A stretch of 64,000 nt of DNA from Budorcas taxicolor (GCF_023091745.1 NC_068928.1:15518001-15582000), one strand, 5' to 3'. Counted from the stretch's first letter, positions 1 through 11,213 are shown. Numbers and translations are program-made. Notes: a model not told the origin generated them from the letters alone.

Positions 1-42
1 TCCATGGGGTCTCACAGAATCAGTCAGACTGAGGGACTAACG
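1..42 (+). mobile_element. Bov-tA/BovA SINE, 3' end only (cut by window edge)
   Basis: The first bases match the end of the BovA body (tccatggggt, then a diverged cactgag-like end). The rest of the element lies before the window. It runs into a short CA/CCCC-rich tail. Confidence 0.75.
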
Positions 43-472
43 CACACCCCCCACCACACACAGAAGGCATAGTGGTTGACATCCTTTTACCTCTTTTTTG
101 AAAGTTAAAGTCTCAACTTCCTCCCCCCACAGATTCTTCTGTGTCTAGCTTCTCTGACTCTATCTTGATATTCTATTTTCATCCCCGCCACCTCTGGGGA
201 TAATGACAAGAGGCACATAATTGCTATCTGCTGGGAAAAGTAGCTCTACCTGGGGTGTGTCCTAAAATATTATCTTCCCATAATTTGGCCACTGCCACCC
301 TCTGTGATCTGAGCTCCCTTTCCTCCCTTTCAGAAATCCCTGTCCCAGTCAGCAAGGCTCTGCTCCCCTAACCTGCACCCTCCCCAAATACGCTTTAAAC
401 AGACCCCCCACAACATGGATTGTATTCTAACGACCAACCAGGGCGGAGACCACTAGCATCCTTTCATTTCTG
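43..472. other. unique sequence, nothing recognised
   Basis: Pyrimidine-rich, repeat-poor DNA with no long open frame and no repeat family I recognise. Confidence 0.5.
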
Positions 473-491
473 TCTCTCCAGGTCAAAATTC

Positions 492-640
492 ATTTTGAAA
501 TTTTTTTAGCTTTATTTTATATTTTAACTTTTTGGCCATGCTGCACGGCATGTGGGATCTTAGTTCCCCTACTAGGGATCAAACCCATGGCCCCTACATT
601 GGAAGCCTGGAGGTTTAACCACTGGAGCACCAAAGAAGTA
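492..640 (-). mobile_element. CHR-type SINE (tRNA-Glu-derived)
   Basis: On the minus strand it reads as the tRNA-like head (ccagtggttaaacc, gggatc B-box area) followed by a short body and an A/T-rich tail (seen on plus as tttttttagctttatttt). It is flanked by near-identical copies of a 19-bp target: tctctccaggtcaaaattc at 473-491 and tctctccagggtcaaattc at 641-659. This fixes the element ends and shows ordinary LINE-driven retroposition. Confidence 0.85.
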
Positions 641-694
641 TCTCTCCAGGGTCAAATTCTGTCTTCTTTCGATGTTTGGCACAAATGCCCCCTT

Positions 695-812
695 TTCGGA
701 GAAGTCTTGCTTTGAGTAAGTTACTTGATCTCTTCTTGAAGCTCTTCTTGAGCTTCATTTTTTCAGCTGTAGAATGGGTGGTGTGGAGCCTGCCTTCCTG
801 GGATTTGAAGGT
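695..812 (+). repeat. MIR SINE, first part
   Basis: Matches the MIR core reading (gagtaagttacttgatctct ... attttttcagctgtagaatggg). Its second half continues at 1022-1105 (attaaatatattgacataag ... cggtaaatgttag), so a Bov-tA SINE has inserted in the middle. Confidence 0.7.
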
Positions 813-1021
813 GTGAAGGTGTTAGTCACTCAGTCGTGTCCAACTCTTTGAGACTCTGTGGACTGTAGCCCGCCAGGCTCCTCTGTCCATGGAATTCTCC
901 AGGCAAGAATACTGGAGTGGGTAGCCATTTCCTTCTTCAGGGGAATGTTCCTGACCCAGGGATCGAATCTGGGTCTCCTGCATTGCAGGCAGGTTCCTTA
1001 CCATCAGAACCATCAGGGTTT
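813..1021 (-). mobile_element. Bov-tA SINE
   Basis: Antisense copy: the BovB-derived end (gttagtcactcagtcgtgtc) comes first on plus, then the BovA body (caggcaagaatactggagtg), then the tRNA-Glu-like head (ttgcaggcaggttccttacc). The head end is diverged. It interrupts a MIR, so it is younger than that MIR. Confidence 0.9.
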
Positions 1022-1105
1022 TGGGGACCATTAAATATATTGACATAAGACTTGGCACGGTGCCAGCCTCACACAAAAGGAGACTCGGTAAATGTTAGTG
1101 ATCAC
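1022..1105 (+). repeat. MIR SINE, second part
   Basis: Continuation of the MIR broken by the Bov-tA at 813-1021; ends in the typical taaatgttag. Confidence 0.6.
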
Positions 1106-1182
1106 TGTGTGTGCACCTGTTGTAAAAATGTCCCATTCTGTCTTCTGGTGTATGTCTAATGTCTCCACTAGACGGGTGGATC

Positions 1183-1312
1183 TCTGCTCTAAAGGCGCAT
1201 TAGCATCAGCTGGGGGGCTTTTGATAAAACAGGGCTGTCTGGGCCCCACTTCAGATCAATTGACTGTGAATCTTTGGGGATGAGCCCAGGAGGTGGTTTT
1301 TTCAAAGCCTCT
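1183..1312. repeat. MER5A-like non-autonomous hAT-Charlie transposon
   Basis: Shows the MER5A layout: gcattagcatcagctggggg, a gggccccac block, then gatcaattga and a gaatctttgggga block, then the mirrored end (cccaggaggtggtttttt). Diverged, as expected of an ancient mammalian copy. Confidence 0.65.
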
Positions 1313-1579
1313 GAGGCAACGGATTCTATCAGATAAGCACTGCTGAGAATGCAGAGTTGGCCCATGAGCTGCCTGAGAGCAAAGACTAGGCACTGTTCTC
1401 TCTCTCTTTTTTTTTTAATCTGTGGTACTATGATTTATAATAAGAAATATATATATTTGGTCTTTGTCCCATTTCTGACACAGAGCTCCTAAAACTCTTG
1501 GCATTTCCTAAATGTTGAGAGCACAAATCGTCTTTTGTTATGCTAATGAGACAGTTTATGGAAAGCCCCTAGGTGACCT

Positions 1580-1797
1580 AGGGGCTTCCCTGGTGGCTCA
1601 GATGCTAAAGAATCTGCCTGCAATGCAGGAGATCCTGGTTCGATCCTTGGTTAGGGAAGATTCCCCTAGAGAAGGGAATGGCTACCCATTCCAGTATTCT
1701 TGCCTGGAGAATCCCATAGACAGAGGAGCCTGGAGGGTTACAGTCCATGGGGTCACAAAGGGTCGGACACGACTGAGCGACTTAGCACTACTACCAG
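1580..1797 (+). mobile_element. Bov-tA SINE, full length
   Basis: Head (gggcttccctggtggctcag), tRNA B-box area (ggttcgatccttgg), BovA body (cagtattcttgcctggagaa) and 3' end (ggtcggacacgactgagcga). Flanks taggtgacct (1570-1579) and taggtcacct (1798-1807) look like a target duplication with one mismatch. Confidence 0.92.
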
Positions 1798-1954
1798 TAG
1801 GTCACCTGAGGAATGGGGCCCGTCACTGGGGCAGCCAGTCGTATTATTAGAGGCTCACAACTGTCAGTCCCATCCCAGACCTCCAGAGAGGAGAGAGGGG
1901 CCGGAGACTGAGTTCAATCACCACTGATTTCATTTATCGTGCTCGTGTGATGAA

Positions 1955-2295
1955 GCTTCAGCTGAAAAGGACAGGGTTCAGAGAGCTTCTGGGTTGGGGA
2001 GCAGGTGGAGATTTACAGAGAATGGCTGGTTCAGAGAGCAGGGAAGCTCCATGCCCTTTCCCTGTACCCTGCTCTATGCATCTCTTCCATCTGTTCCCGA
2101 GTTATACCCATTTATCATAAACCAGTAAGCTAGCAAGGAAAACGTTTCTCTGAGTTCGGTGAGCCACTCTTGCCAATTAAACCCAAAGAGTGGGGTGTTT
2201 GGAATGTCTAACTGATAGCTGGTCAATCAGAAGCACAGGTGACGACCAACAGGGTGTTGGGGGGAGATAGTCCTGTAAGACTAAGCCCTTCCCCT
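1955..2295 (+). repeat. ancient LTR-like interspersed repeat, left part (family not named)
   Basis: Contains the common mammalian string ctctatgcatctcttccatc, a cataaaccagtaa segment and ctgagttcggtgagccactc, which I recognise as a widespread old repeat but cannot name. It breaks at about 2295 and seems to resume at 2895 (gctgagggatctgattctct), with an ERV-like LTR between. Confidence 0.5.
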
Positions 2296-2894
2296 TGTTG
2301 CAGTGAAAAGGAAAAAAGAGGAATGAGTTTTTCTCTTTCCCTTTCCTGAGAACAAAGAAGATACAGGGAACAGAGAGCAGGCCGGAACCTCCTAGCTTTT
2401 TTTTTTTCACTTTAACTGCTCCTAACTCTGAATGTCTGTAACTAGGTTTGCTTTTCAGCACCCTAGCCCTGCAGGAGCTACACTTCACAACTATTTTTCC
2501 TTTGACTCTAAATACATCCTGTCTCTGGTGTTTACCCTTATAACATCCTTCCACTTGTAGTTGTCTATCACAAAGAAGGCCACGGACCACAGAACTGCCA
2601 GACTCAATTACCGGGTTACTGATGCCAGTCTATGACTGTCTTTGAAACAATGTGCAAAAGGAAGAACTCAAGATCCTCACACCTTCATTCCTCATCACCA
2701 ACTCCTGACTGACTGCCCGCCCTCGTTTTATATAAGCCCCTTGGGCGGGGGGAGGCACAGTTCCTGAGGCGTGAGTCTGCTATGTTCCCTTCTCTGCCAG
2801 CTGAGGAACAAAAAATCTATTTCTCCAAACTCTGTCTCCATATGTTTTATTTGGCTTCGGTGGGCAGAGAAAGCCAAGATTTTGGCCAGCAACA
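2296..2894 (+). mobile_element. probable ERV solo LTR, sense orientation
   Basis: The segment starts TG (tgttgcag) and ends CA (gccagcaaca). It has a TATA-type box (tttatataag, 2727-2736) and, about 75 bp on, a mutated polyadenylation signal (aacaaa, 2807-2812) followed by a U5-like region (ctatttctccaaactctgtc, ggcttcggtgggcagag). This U3-R-U5 order resembles ruminant gammaretrovirus-like (ERV1) LTRs. No gag, pol or env sequence follows, so it is a solo LTR. A clean target duplication is not visible, so exact ends are uncertain. Confidence 0.6.
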
Positions 2895-3000
2895 GGCTGA
2901 GGGATCTGATTCTCTCACCAGGTAGACAGTGTTGGAAGTTGAGCTGGAGAATTGCTGGGAACTGGGTGCAGAATCGTGACATCATAGCGGGCAGCTTGCA
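2895..3000 (+). repeat. ancient LTR-like repeat, right part
   Basis: Looks like the continuation of the repeat at 1955-2295 (ctgattctctcaccaggtag, then gttggaagttgagctggaga) after interruption by the LTR. Confidence 0.4.
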
Positions 3001-3224
3001 TCCAGGATTCCACGGCTAGATGAATGAACGTACGTGTGTTGAGGAGCAAAGTCCAAGTCAGAACGAGAGAGTCTTTGTAGACGTGGATTTTGCATTGAGG
3101 TTCATTGAGATCAGACCTGGTAGGCTGGAAGGGGCAACAGTCTGGAAGCCTGTGTTTGCCTGTCGGTGGGGCTCTGTGCCCAGGTCTAGGGTTACACTTA
3201 TGAGGGCCTCACAAAGAGCTTTCA

Positions 3225-3400
3225 CTAGATCTCACTGCTGCCCCATGCGTGGGTGCGTCCTTCCCCTTCCTAGTGATCCCAGGACAGATGAGGAAACTGT
3301 GGCCCAGAGATGGCGTGACCTCCTACTCAGGGATGCCCCATCAGAGAGCTGCAAAACCAGGCCTTGGACCTTGTGTCTCCTGACACCCGGTCCTGCGTGG
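3225..3400 (-). repeat. MIR SINE, diverged
   Basis: Reverse-strand MIR core: agatgaggaaactgtggccc, then cagagagctgcaaaaccagg. Edges are approximate. Confidence 0.5.
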
Positions 3401-3576
3401 TCATCGTTGTTGGAGTGAGCCTCCAAGTCACCCGTGCTGCCTTCTGGGGGTGAGTCGTGTAGGGGAGCAGGTCGAGGAGTGGGCACCTCTCTGAGAAATG
3501 GGTTTCAGGACTGGGGTCCTTCTTGGGGACTTGTGGGAGGAGCCCCTGGGGAAGCGTCAGCAGTGGTGGAACTTCT

Positions 3577-3849
3577 ATATGTGCGTGTACGTGTGTATGT
3601 GTGTGTCTATGTGTGTGTGTATGCATGTGTGTTTATATGTGTGTTTATATGTTTATATGTGTAATGTGCATGTCTGCCTGTGTATATGTATGCATGTGTG
3701 TGTATGTTTATATGTGTATATGTGTGTGTGCATGTGTATATGTTTATATGTGTAATGTGTGTCTGTGTGTGTCTATGTGTACGTGCACACACATGTGTGT
3801 GTACGCACATGTGTGTGTGTGTACGCATGTGTGTGTGTGTGTGTGTGTA
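3577..3849 (+). repeat. compound TG / TGTA simple repeat
   Basis: About 270 bp of alternating purine-pyrimidine DNA built of TG, TGTA and TGCATG units, ending in a pure TG run. It includes a perfect 16-bp palindrome (cacacacatgtgtgtg, 3786-3801). Open frames here (runs of C, V, Y, M or H, T) are artefacts. Confidence 0.95.
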
Positions 3850-4990
3850 CCACCCTGCGCCTGGAGCACATATGTGACTGTGCTGTGCACCCCCCACCCC
3901 GCCCCATGTGTGGTGCGTGTGGCTGGGCACACGTGTCTGCAGTGTGCCGTGCACCGTGAGCTGTGACTCTGGAGGCCTCTCGAGTGCCTCAAAGCCTGCT
4001 CCCCCCACCATCGAGAGTCCCGGCACCCTCAAAGTTCAGAGACTCAGTGACTGCCCCTCCCCAAGAAAGGGCACAGAGGGGAGTGTCTTCTCCTGGGGGA
4101 GGGGGTTAGAAGGGTGGCCTGGGCTCCAGTGCCCCTGCAGCAACCCCTGTTTGTCCAGCACCCTCCGGCTCCCCGGCCCACTCACCGGGGACGTCTTTCC
4201 GGGAAAGCACTGATGTGCAGAGGAGGCTGCCTGCAGCTCCCCAGCCCCCCACCCCTCTTCCCTGCCCTGCACCTGCTGAGCCTTCCCTTCTGCCAGGCTT
4301 GGCCGGCCTCGGTGGGAAATGTCCCTGGGCACCTTTACTCCAGACCGCGTGTTAATTGCTTAGTATCCAGCCTCCCCATCCACCGCAGGGTCACCTTGCC
4401 ACAAAACTTTACTCCAGGGAGAGGTGGGAGGGGCATCCAGGAGTGGGGAGCAGGTTTGGGGGGGCCGTGACCAGGAATGTGGCCGCCTCAGGAAGACAGT
4501 AATGAGGTAAGGAGGGCTGAACACCCAAAGCCGGCCTCCACCTGCCCCTGCCTTCTTCCTCTCCTCTGTCTGCAAGCACAGAGGACTCCTCTCCGGATCT
4601 GAAGGTCCTTCAGAAGAAATGACTCCCAGTTTGCCCTGGACTTGCAGGGGATGTGCTGAGCCTGTTTCAGATCAGAGGAGAGGCCTTTTCCAGAAGACAG
4701 CATGCAATGGGAAGGTTGGGGAATGTGTGGCCCAGAGGGGCATAGACTCACCTGCCTGGAGGCAGGGGAATGGTGGGACAGAGTCTTCCTGGAGCTGTCT
4801 CTCAATCAGGACATCAAGGCGGTATGTCACCTCTCTCGAATGAGACGATATTCTGTCCTCAAACTCTCCCCAATCTACTCACATCCCTATTGCTGGCATC
4901 TTCAGGCCTTTTATCCGAGGATAAAAAGGGCTTTTTCCAGTATCTCTGGCCATTCTCTTATTGAGCCTGGAAGGCAGAGGTTGGGGTGTG
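3850..4990. other. GC-rich unique sequence, no gene recognised
   Basis: C- and G-rich stretch with several overlapping short frames on both strands and no recognisable domain. Overlapping frames of this kind are expected where stop codons are rare because AT content is low. Confidence 0.4.
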
Positions 4991-4993
4991 TGT

Positions 4994-5176
4994 GAAAAGT
5001 GTTAGTTGCTCAGTAGTGTCCGACTTGTAGCCCAACAGGCTTCTCTGTCCATAGGATTCTCCAGGCAAAAATCCTGGAAGTGGGCTGCCATTCCCTTCTC
5101 CAGGGGATCGTCCCAACCCAGGGGTCAAACCCAGGCCTCCCACATTGCAGGCAGGTTCTTTACCATCTGGGTGAAC
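4994..5176 (-). mobile_element. Bov-tA SINE, diverged
   Basis: Antisense: agtgttagttgctcagtagt at the 3' end, then ccaggcaaaaatcctggaag and the tRNA-like head ccacattgcaggcaggttct. Part of the gactctttgcgacccc block is deleted. Confidence 0.88.
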
Positions 5177-5482
5177 TGAGATGCAAGGCGAGAATTCTTC
5201 CTTTCGAGGGCGCATGGCCTGGACTCTAGTCTAGGGTTTTTCTTCGCAGATACTCAGGCCCCTAGACTGCCGGACCTCACGGTAGCGGACGTCTTCCAAG
5301 GGAGGCTCGGGGGTAAGCAGAGGCCCTGGGGCTGGCAGGAGCCACAGTGGGAGGAGGAGATGGCTCCTCAAGCTTGGCCTCCATCTCTAAGGACAAGCTG
5401 GATGGCGGTGGTGGAGACACTGGAGTGACTGAGACAACTTCTCAGGCATGAGGAGGCCGCCCAGGCCAGGGCAGGGCCAGCC

Positions 5483-5585
5483 AGACTGTGAGCCCCCGAG
5501 GGCATGTCTGATTCATCTTCGTCTCTCCAGATGTCTCCTCAGAACCAAGGCTTGGTGAATGTTTGTTAAAGAAATGAATAACCGA
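5483..5585 (+). repeat. L2 LINE 3' end
   Basis: Typical L2 terminus: ctgtgagcccccgagggcat ... cttggtgaatgtttgttaaa followed by gaatga. Confidence 0.6.
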
Positions 5586-5689
5586 ACAGAGAACAGAAGG
5601 TAAAGGTGGTTAGCTAGCCAACCAAAGAGACCTCGGGTTGCTAGGTCAAGTGGAAGGATGGAGAAGAGTTAAGGGGAAAATGATAAGTT

Positions 5690-6095
5690 AGGATAAGACT
5701 AAGTTATGTTGAGATGACAAACAAGCCCTGAATCTCAGTGGCTTGAAAATCAAAGGTTTATTTCTCATCCACACCACGTGTCTATATAGACTGGCAGTTC
5801 CTGTATAGACTTTTCTCACTGCAGTCGCTCAAGCACCTAGGATGATGGAGCAGCCATTATCTTGGATATCACGTCACGGTGCTGAGAGAAGAGAATGCAG
5901 AGGTCTCTCACTAGCAATTAAGTAGCCTGAAAAGGGAAACTTTTATTTATACTTCATTGGCCTGAACTAGTCACATGGTTACTTTTGCTTGTACCCCATT
6001 GGCCAGAACTAGTCATGTAGTCCAATAGCAGGGGACCAGGAAATACAATTCTACCACGTGCCTGGAAGATAGAGAGATGGAAACACGTAATGAAT
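5690..6095 (+). repeat. ancient interspersed repeat (family not named)
   Basis: Contains strings I recognise from a widespread mammalian repeat: atctcagtggcttgaaaatc, aaaggtttatttctcatcc, gatggagcagccattatctt, attggccagaactagtcatg and ccaggaaatacaattctacc. I cannot assign the family without a search. Confidence 0.5.
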
Positions 6096-6289
6096 ATCCC
6101 TAATGAGGGTCATTAAAGCATCAGTTACGGAGAACCAGAAGGGGAGGGGAGCAACTGACATTCTAGATCGTTACTGACCCACATCCAGAGCTCCAAGCCT
6201 GTGGATGGCACTCATTGGAGATTATAAAGTCATAAACGGACCCCTGGAAGAGAAAGGGAGAAGACAGGTTGCATAGAAATTAAACTGAG

Positions 6290-6440
6290 TAACGGCTCTG
6301 TGCCCAGCTGTGCTGAGGTCTGGGAATATACGATGAACACAGCTCCTGCCCTGATGGTGGCAACAATTGTATAAGAAACAGGAAAGCATGAAATAGCATA
6401 AAGATTTTATCTCCTAGATCCAAGGTGAAAAGTGACCAGC
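6290..6440 (+). repeat. ancient interspersed repeat, short fragment
   Basis: The string gtgctgaggtctgggaatat ... agctcctgccctgatggtgg resembles the widespread old repeat seen again near 32.8 and 41.5 kb. Confidence 0.35.
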
Positions 6441-7060
6441 CAAGGAAAGAGGAAGCAGTATAGTCTAGAATTGTACTTAGTAGTTGCTGCATTTTCTTCC
6501 GTTGCCATAAGGCTGGTGCCACCCAAATGAAGTCACAGTCCTGTGAAATTATGTGGTTTCTGGTTCCTGCCTCTACATTCACCAGTGCCCTCCAAGACTA
6601 GAAGCCTCTGTAAATGAAGATATTCCTGGGAGAAAACCAAAGACTCACCCTGAAGTCTCAAAAGTGCACTGAAGTTGTCTCAGTAAGTTATACTCTCTTG
6701 TTAATGGAAATATTTCCTTTTGACTACATTTTTACAGACATTTTCCTGGGGACATTGTGCTATCCTTGTGCTCCCTGATTCAATCAATAAAAAGACTAGA
6801 ATGAGAGAGAGAGACAAAGGAGAGAAAGACTGGGGGAGATTGGATCCCTTCATTTTGGCAAGATGGGTTTGCTTTTCAATCACCTGGAGGAAAATCCTCT
6901 CTCTCAACAAAGTTTGACTTTGCACAATTCATCTTGAATTAGGAAAATCAGAAAGCTTAGAGTAATACTTGGAGTGAGTATCAAATAAAATAGTGTCAGA
7001 AGAACTTACATATGTGTGCTTACTTGTGAGCAGTAACTTCATTAAAGAATCATAGTTGCC
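6441..7060. other. unique sequence, nothing recognised
   Basis: AT-leaning DNA without a recognisable repeat. A short purine-rich stretch (agagagagagacaaagg) lies at about 6805. Confidence 0.4.
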
Positions 7061-7064
7061 AAAA

Positions 7065-7630
7065 GTCAATTCCTTTTATGCCGCCTCTTCCCTTCAGAAT
7101 CAAGCCCAAAGTCCTTAGCTTGGATCTAAAGACACTTCATGGTGTGTTTACACCCCATGTTTCCCCCAGCTTCCCCTTTCCTTTGATCTCCCCTCTACTC
7201 CAAACTCTAGCTCTAGGCTGCATCTTATCCTTACTCCAACGTGGCTCATGCCTCAGCGCCTCTTCTTCTGCTGTTCCCTTGGCCTGGGACACCTTTCCAT
7301 CACCTACTTGGAAAATTCCTCCTCCTCCTTGTAAGCCTGGCTTGGGTGACTCTACTCTGTCAGCATCTCCTTAGGCACCCCCACCATGCATTCCCTGTGT
7401 GGTCTCTGCTGTCCCTTGTACAAATTTCCACTACAGTCATTATCCCACTGACTGACAATTGTTTCCAGGCATATCTCTCCAACTAGGCTGCAGAATCCGT
7501 GAGGGCAGTAATAGTGTCTTTTTTTTTTTTTTTTTTTTTTTATCTGTTGCACTGAGTTTAAGACCTAGCACCTAGCAGGGGCTGGGTGGACATTTATACA
7601 ATGCATGGAATGAATGAATGAGTAAACAAA
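7065..7630 (+). repeat. L2 LINE 3' region
   Basis: Long, diverged but clear L2 3' end: aagtccttagcttggatcta, gttcccttggcctgggacac, cttgtaagcctggcttgggt, then the terminus gtgagggcagtaatagtgtc and gaatgaatgaatgag. A 23-base T run (7519-7541) has expanded inside the terminus. The open frame at 7078-7374 is a translated relic of this region, not a gene. Confidence 0.8.
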
Positions 7631-7694
7631 TGAATGAATTGGAGAGATACTGAAGGGCAACTTGATGTAAGCGCCCACTCAAAACCAGGATTCC

Positions 7695-7905
7695 TTGTAT
7701 GGCAGAACTCAGCAAACTATGGCCCATGGACTGAATCTGGTCTGATGCCTATTTGTGTGAATAAAGTTTTATTGGAACACAGCCACGTTTGTTTACTTAT
7801 TGCTCATGGCTACTTTTGCAACATAGCAACAGAGTTGAGTAGCTGGAACCATATGATTCTCAAAGCCTGTCAGACTCTTTAGAAAGAAGTTTACTTACCT
7901 CTGGT
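7695..7905. repeat. hAT-type MER DNA transposon fragment
   Basis: Matches the abundant mammalian element with agcaaactatggcccatgga near one end, aataaagttttattggaaca in the middle, cagagttgagtagctgg, and the other end near aagtttacttacctctgg. The ends are mirror-related, as expected for a non-autonomous DNA transposon. Subfamily not assigned. Confidence 0.65.
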
Positions 7906-7909
7906 CTTT

Positions 7910-8920
7910 AGCATTGACTCAATCACTTCTGGACTAGAGACATGTTTGAGACCTTGATAAAGAGCTTTGAGATTGAAAATATGCACACACAGAGGACACT
8001 TTGCATTCAATTTCATGAGAACCAATGACTCCTTGAATCCCATCCATCAATCCCTGAGAGATCCAGTGACAACAGATTAAAAATTCAGTTGCCCAAGGCT
8101 AGTGAGACCGGAGCTGAGAAAGTGATGGAGAATGTGGTGCAAGGTGGCTGGGGGTCTTAAAAATCATAGCTCTTACAAAATCAAATCTTAAGAAAGAGAG
8201 ACAGACTGCCTCACCCTGAAGCATCTCTGACATATAGCTGGCCACCTTGTGTACTGTATCTTCAGCCTCAAGAAACTTACTGCTGGGCATCCTATGATGC
8301 TATCACAGAAATGCCCAGTTTGTAAGGAAGCCCGTCTTCACACTCAACTGAGCTGTTATAACAGGAGCCCACTGGTCCTCTGGGCTGTGAAGGCTAGGGC
8401 CCAGTGTGCATAAGCTCATTTTTTCAGCCAATGAGGTGAGACTAGAAGAAACCAGAAGACCAAGAAGAGGCTGCCCACCTTGATCTTCCCAGAGGACTTT
8501 GGGAAGGGGCACAGAGAAGAGGAGCCAGGACCATTGCAATCCATCAAATCCACCAGCCTTGCTCCCTTAAAAACAAAGGGTGAATTAGGAGGGGGAATGG
8601 GAAATGTGTGTGTCTGGCAGCTAATGAAGTCATGAGCAGTAGGAGGCGTGAGGCCTCTGGGAAGCAAATTGTGGGCCAAACGAGCTCATTTTTTTTAGCA
8701 GAATTATTAAATTAGCAGATGAAGGAAACACATTAGGCGTTATGAATCTTGCTGTTAGCGGAGCCCTTGATAGAGGGTTGTGCAGATGCTTGCTAAATTC
8801 CTTCCATCCGGGGTTAAAGGCAAAGCTGGCACCCCTGGATCCCCAGTGGGAGGGATGGGTGGGATTGATGTGTCATGAGCATCTGGGCAGGGTGCTGTCT
8901 TGGGGCCTTTAAGTCCAGTG
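7910..8920. other. unique sequence, nothing recognised
   Basis: No repeat family or coding signal identified. A short AT-rich stretch at 8685-8760 carries attattaaattagc. Confidence 0.4.
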
Positions 8921-8924
8921 ACCC

Positions 8925-9070
8925 ATTCAGTCTCCACAACACTCAAGCAAAGATGACCTTTCTCATTTCAGCTGGAAAGATGGGCTCAGAAGGGTGACGG
9001 GCCTTGTCTCAGCTCACAGAGTCAGTGGCAAAGCTCAAGGCCAAACCTCCATCTGCCTTAGTCCAAACCC
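8925..9070 (-). repeat. MIR SINE, diverged
   Basis: Reverse-strand MIR features: ggaaagatgggctcagaagg, then agctcacagagtcagtggca. Confidence 0.5.
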
Positions 9071-9906
9071 AGGGCTCTTGCCCCAGGAGTAAATGAAGAC
9101 CTCCCTCTGGGATAACTTTGAAACAGAGCAAAGGCACATGAGCAACCAGTCGGATGGGAGACAAAAGCTGGAGTCAGGCAGGAGGGCTGAGTCCAGGATA
9201 GGCGAGGAGGCTGGCCCCCAGGAGCAGAGCTGATTGTAATTTCTGCTTTTAGAAAGATGTGATGAATAGACGTGTGTTCAGAGAAATGAAAGGGCATGGA
9301 ATCTGGGTCAGGTGGGAAATAGTTAAGTGCTCTGTCCCTTGCTCAAAATATTCACAAGCCTGTTCTGGGGGATGCTGGTGACTGCTGTGGTCTCAGTGGG
9401 TTGGGCTGGGTCACCGGTGTCCCACAAAAAAGCCAGGAGAGCTTTTTAAGGATGGGGGTTACCCAACCCTGTAGGGAGAGCTCCCTGTCACTGGAAACAT
9501 TCCAGGAGCTGACATAACTTGGCAGGAGAGTCTGACTCTAGGTAAGATCAACCTTTTGATTGGCTAAAGCCCTTCCTAGCACTACAATTCTGTCTTCAAA
9601 CTCAAGCTTGAGGAAGACTATTCCAACAGCAAGACTCTCCAGAGATTCCTGCAGAAATCTGGCAGTGGAATGGGAGAGTCTGTAGTTGTCTCTGAGATCT
9701 GTGAGTGACCAACCACGTGTCTGAACATGGAGGGGAGGCATTTAGTGACCCCTGGATACACCCTCTAGTCTGAGGACCACTTCTGGGCAGCGGGGTGACT
9801 GACGGGCCTTCCCAAATCCTCCCAGCATAGGGTGATGGAGGACAGGAACTTCCAGAGAACCTTTTCTAGTGGTGAGAACCAGCCCGTCAAAAATAAGAGA
9901 GGAGAG

Positions 9907-10069
9907 AGAGACTTCCCCGGTGGTCCAGTGGCTAAGTCTCTGAGCTCCCAATGAAGAGGACCCAGGTTCAGTTCCTGGTAGGGAACTAAACCCCCTGTGC
10001 CACAACTAAGGGTTTGCAGGCCACAACTAAGACCTGGAGCAGCCATTTAATATTTTAATATCCACATTG
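9907..10069 (+). mobile_element. CHR-type SINE
   Basis: Sense copy: gacttccccggtggtccagt head, ggttcagttcctggtaggga B-box area and a short body (cacaactaagacctggagca). It has a 17-bp target duplication with one mismatch, aaaataagagaggagag at 9890-9906 and aaaataagagagaagag at 10070-10086. Confidence 0.9.
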
Positions 10070-10429
10070 AAAATAAGAGAGAAGAGCCAAGGTAAGGGAA
10101 GAGGTGACTGAGACGGGACAATGGCCCAAGCCACCTGCCTACAAACATTTCCTGAAGTCCTAGTGAGTGCCAGAGCCCCAGACAGACAGTAATGAGCTGT
10201 GCGAAGCTGGCGCACAGCGGGCAAAATGAGGCATGGTCATCCTCCTCTCTCATACAAGCTGGACGGGGCCAGGATACCCCAGAAAGGGAGCAGGCAAGGA
10301 AATGGGTTTACTCAGAACCACAGGGCACCATGCATTCTGGGGCATCTCTGTTTATGAATCTCAGGTCATGTGACACTGAAGGGGATTTGGCTGGAGGGAG
10401 GTGGAGGAAAGACAGTGCATGAATGGGGA

Positions 10430-10640
10430 AAAGCGAGGGATGGGGAGAGAGCCAGGAAGCCAGAAGGGGCCAGATTTCGTAGGGCTTTGAACACCAAGCT
10501 CCGTTCTTGATGCTGAAGGCAGCGAGGGGCCACCGAAACTTTCTACATGGGAAAGGATCAGGGTGAGAAGAGTGTGGCTGCCACGTGGAGGCCAGATGGA
10601 GTGGATGAGGCTGGAGGCCATGGAGAGAGTCACTGCAGGA
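10430..10640 (+). repeat. ancient interspersed repeat (family not named)
   Basis: Recognisable strings: ggccagatttcgtagggctt, acatgggaaaggatcagggt, gagaagagtgtggctgccac. Same family as the copies near 32.8 and 62.5 kb, different part. Confidence 0.5.
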
Positions 10641-10872
10641 TCCAGGGATATCAGCAGCCCCAGGCGGGTTAGGCCGAGAGGCGCTGGTTAAGAGCAGAAG
10701 GTTCCATACATGTGCGAGCACACCTCCAAATGAATGTCGATTTCTTTGCACACATTCAGGTGGGAGTACGTTTATTGTGTGCCAGCGAGCCTAAGGGTAT
10801 GTGAGTTTTGTCTTGCTGTGGAGGGGTGTGCATGCCTGTTGCAAGAATCCGGAGGCTTTGATTCTGCGTGTA

Positions 10873-10873
<1 letters not shown>

Positions 10874-10903
<30 letters not shown>
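10874..10903 (+). repeat. (TG)n microsatellite
   Basis: About 14 uninterrupted TG units, preceded by tgcgtgtattt. Confidence 0.95.
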
Positions 10904-10906
<3 letters not shown>

Positions 10907-11213
10907 CCCTCACACGCACATCTTGCCCAGGAGGAGAGGCAGTGCCGATAAACCCTGCTTTCAGTCTTTGGAAACTTGCCACAGCCCCGAGACCAGGCTC
11001 CTTCCCCCTGCATCCCCTCTCTGATCTCCCGCCACCAGCCCTCAGAGCAGCGTGGACACTCCACGGAGGGCCGGTGGACAGGGTGCACCCGTTTCATGAG
11101 GGCGTCCCCACCCCCCCACACTGGACCGCTTTGCCATCCCTCACTCCTGCCCGTGGGCCCTGGGATGACGCAGTAACTGCCTTGACCCAGAGGGGCAGCC
11201 GATCCTCCCTGTT

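Noticed and set aside
822..1076. Frames with SLVAQ..., GNGYPLQYSCLENSMD-type peptides, repeated across the window
   Set aside because: Translated Bov-tA/BovA SINE sequence, seen at every such SINE.
3523..4032. Cysteine- and valine-rich or threonine-histidine-rich frames
   Set aside because: Direct translation of the TG/CA microsatellite.
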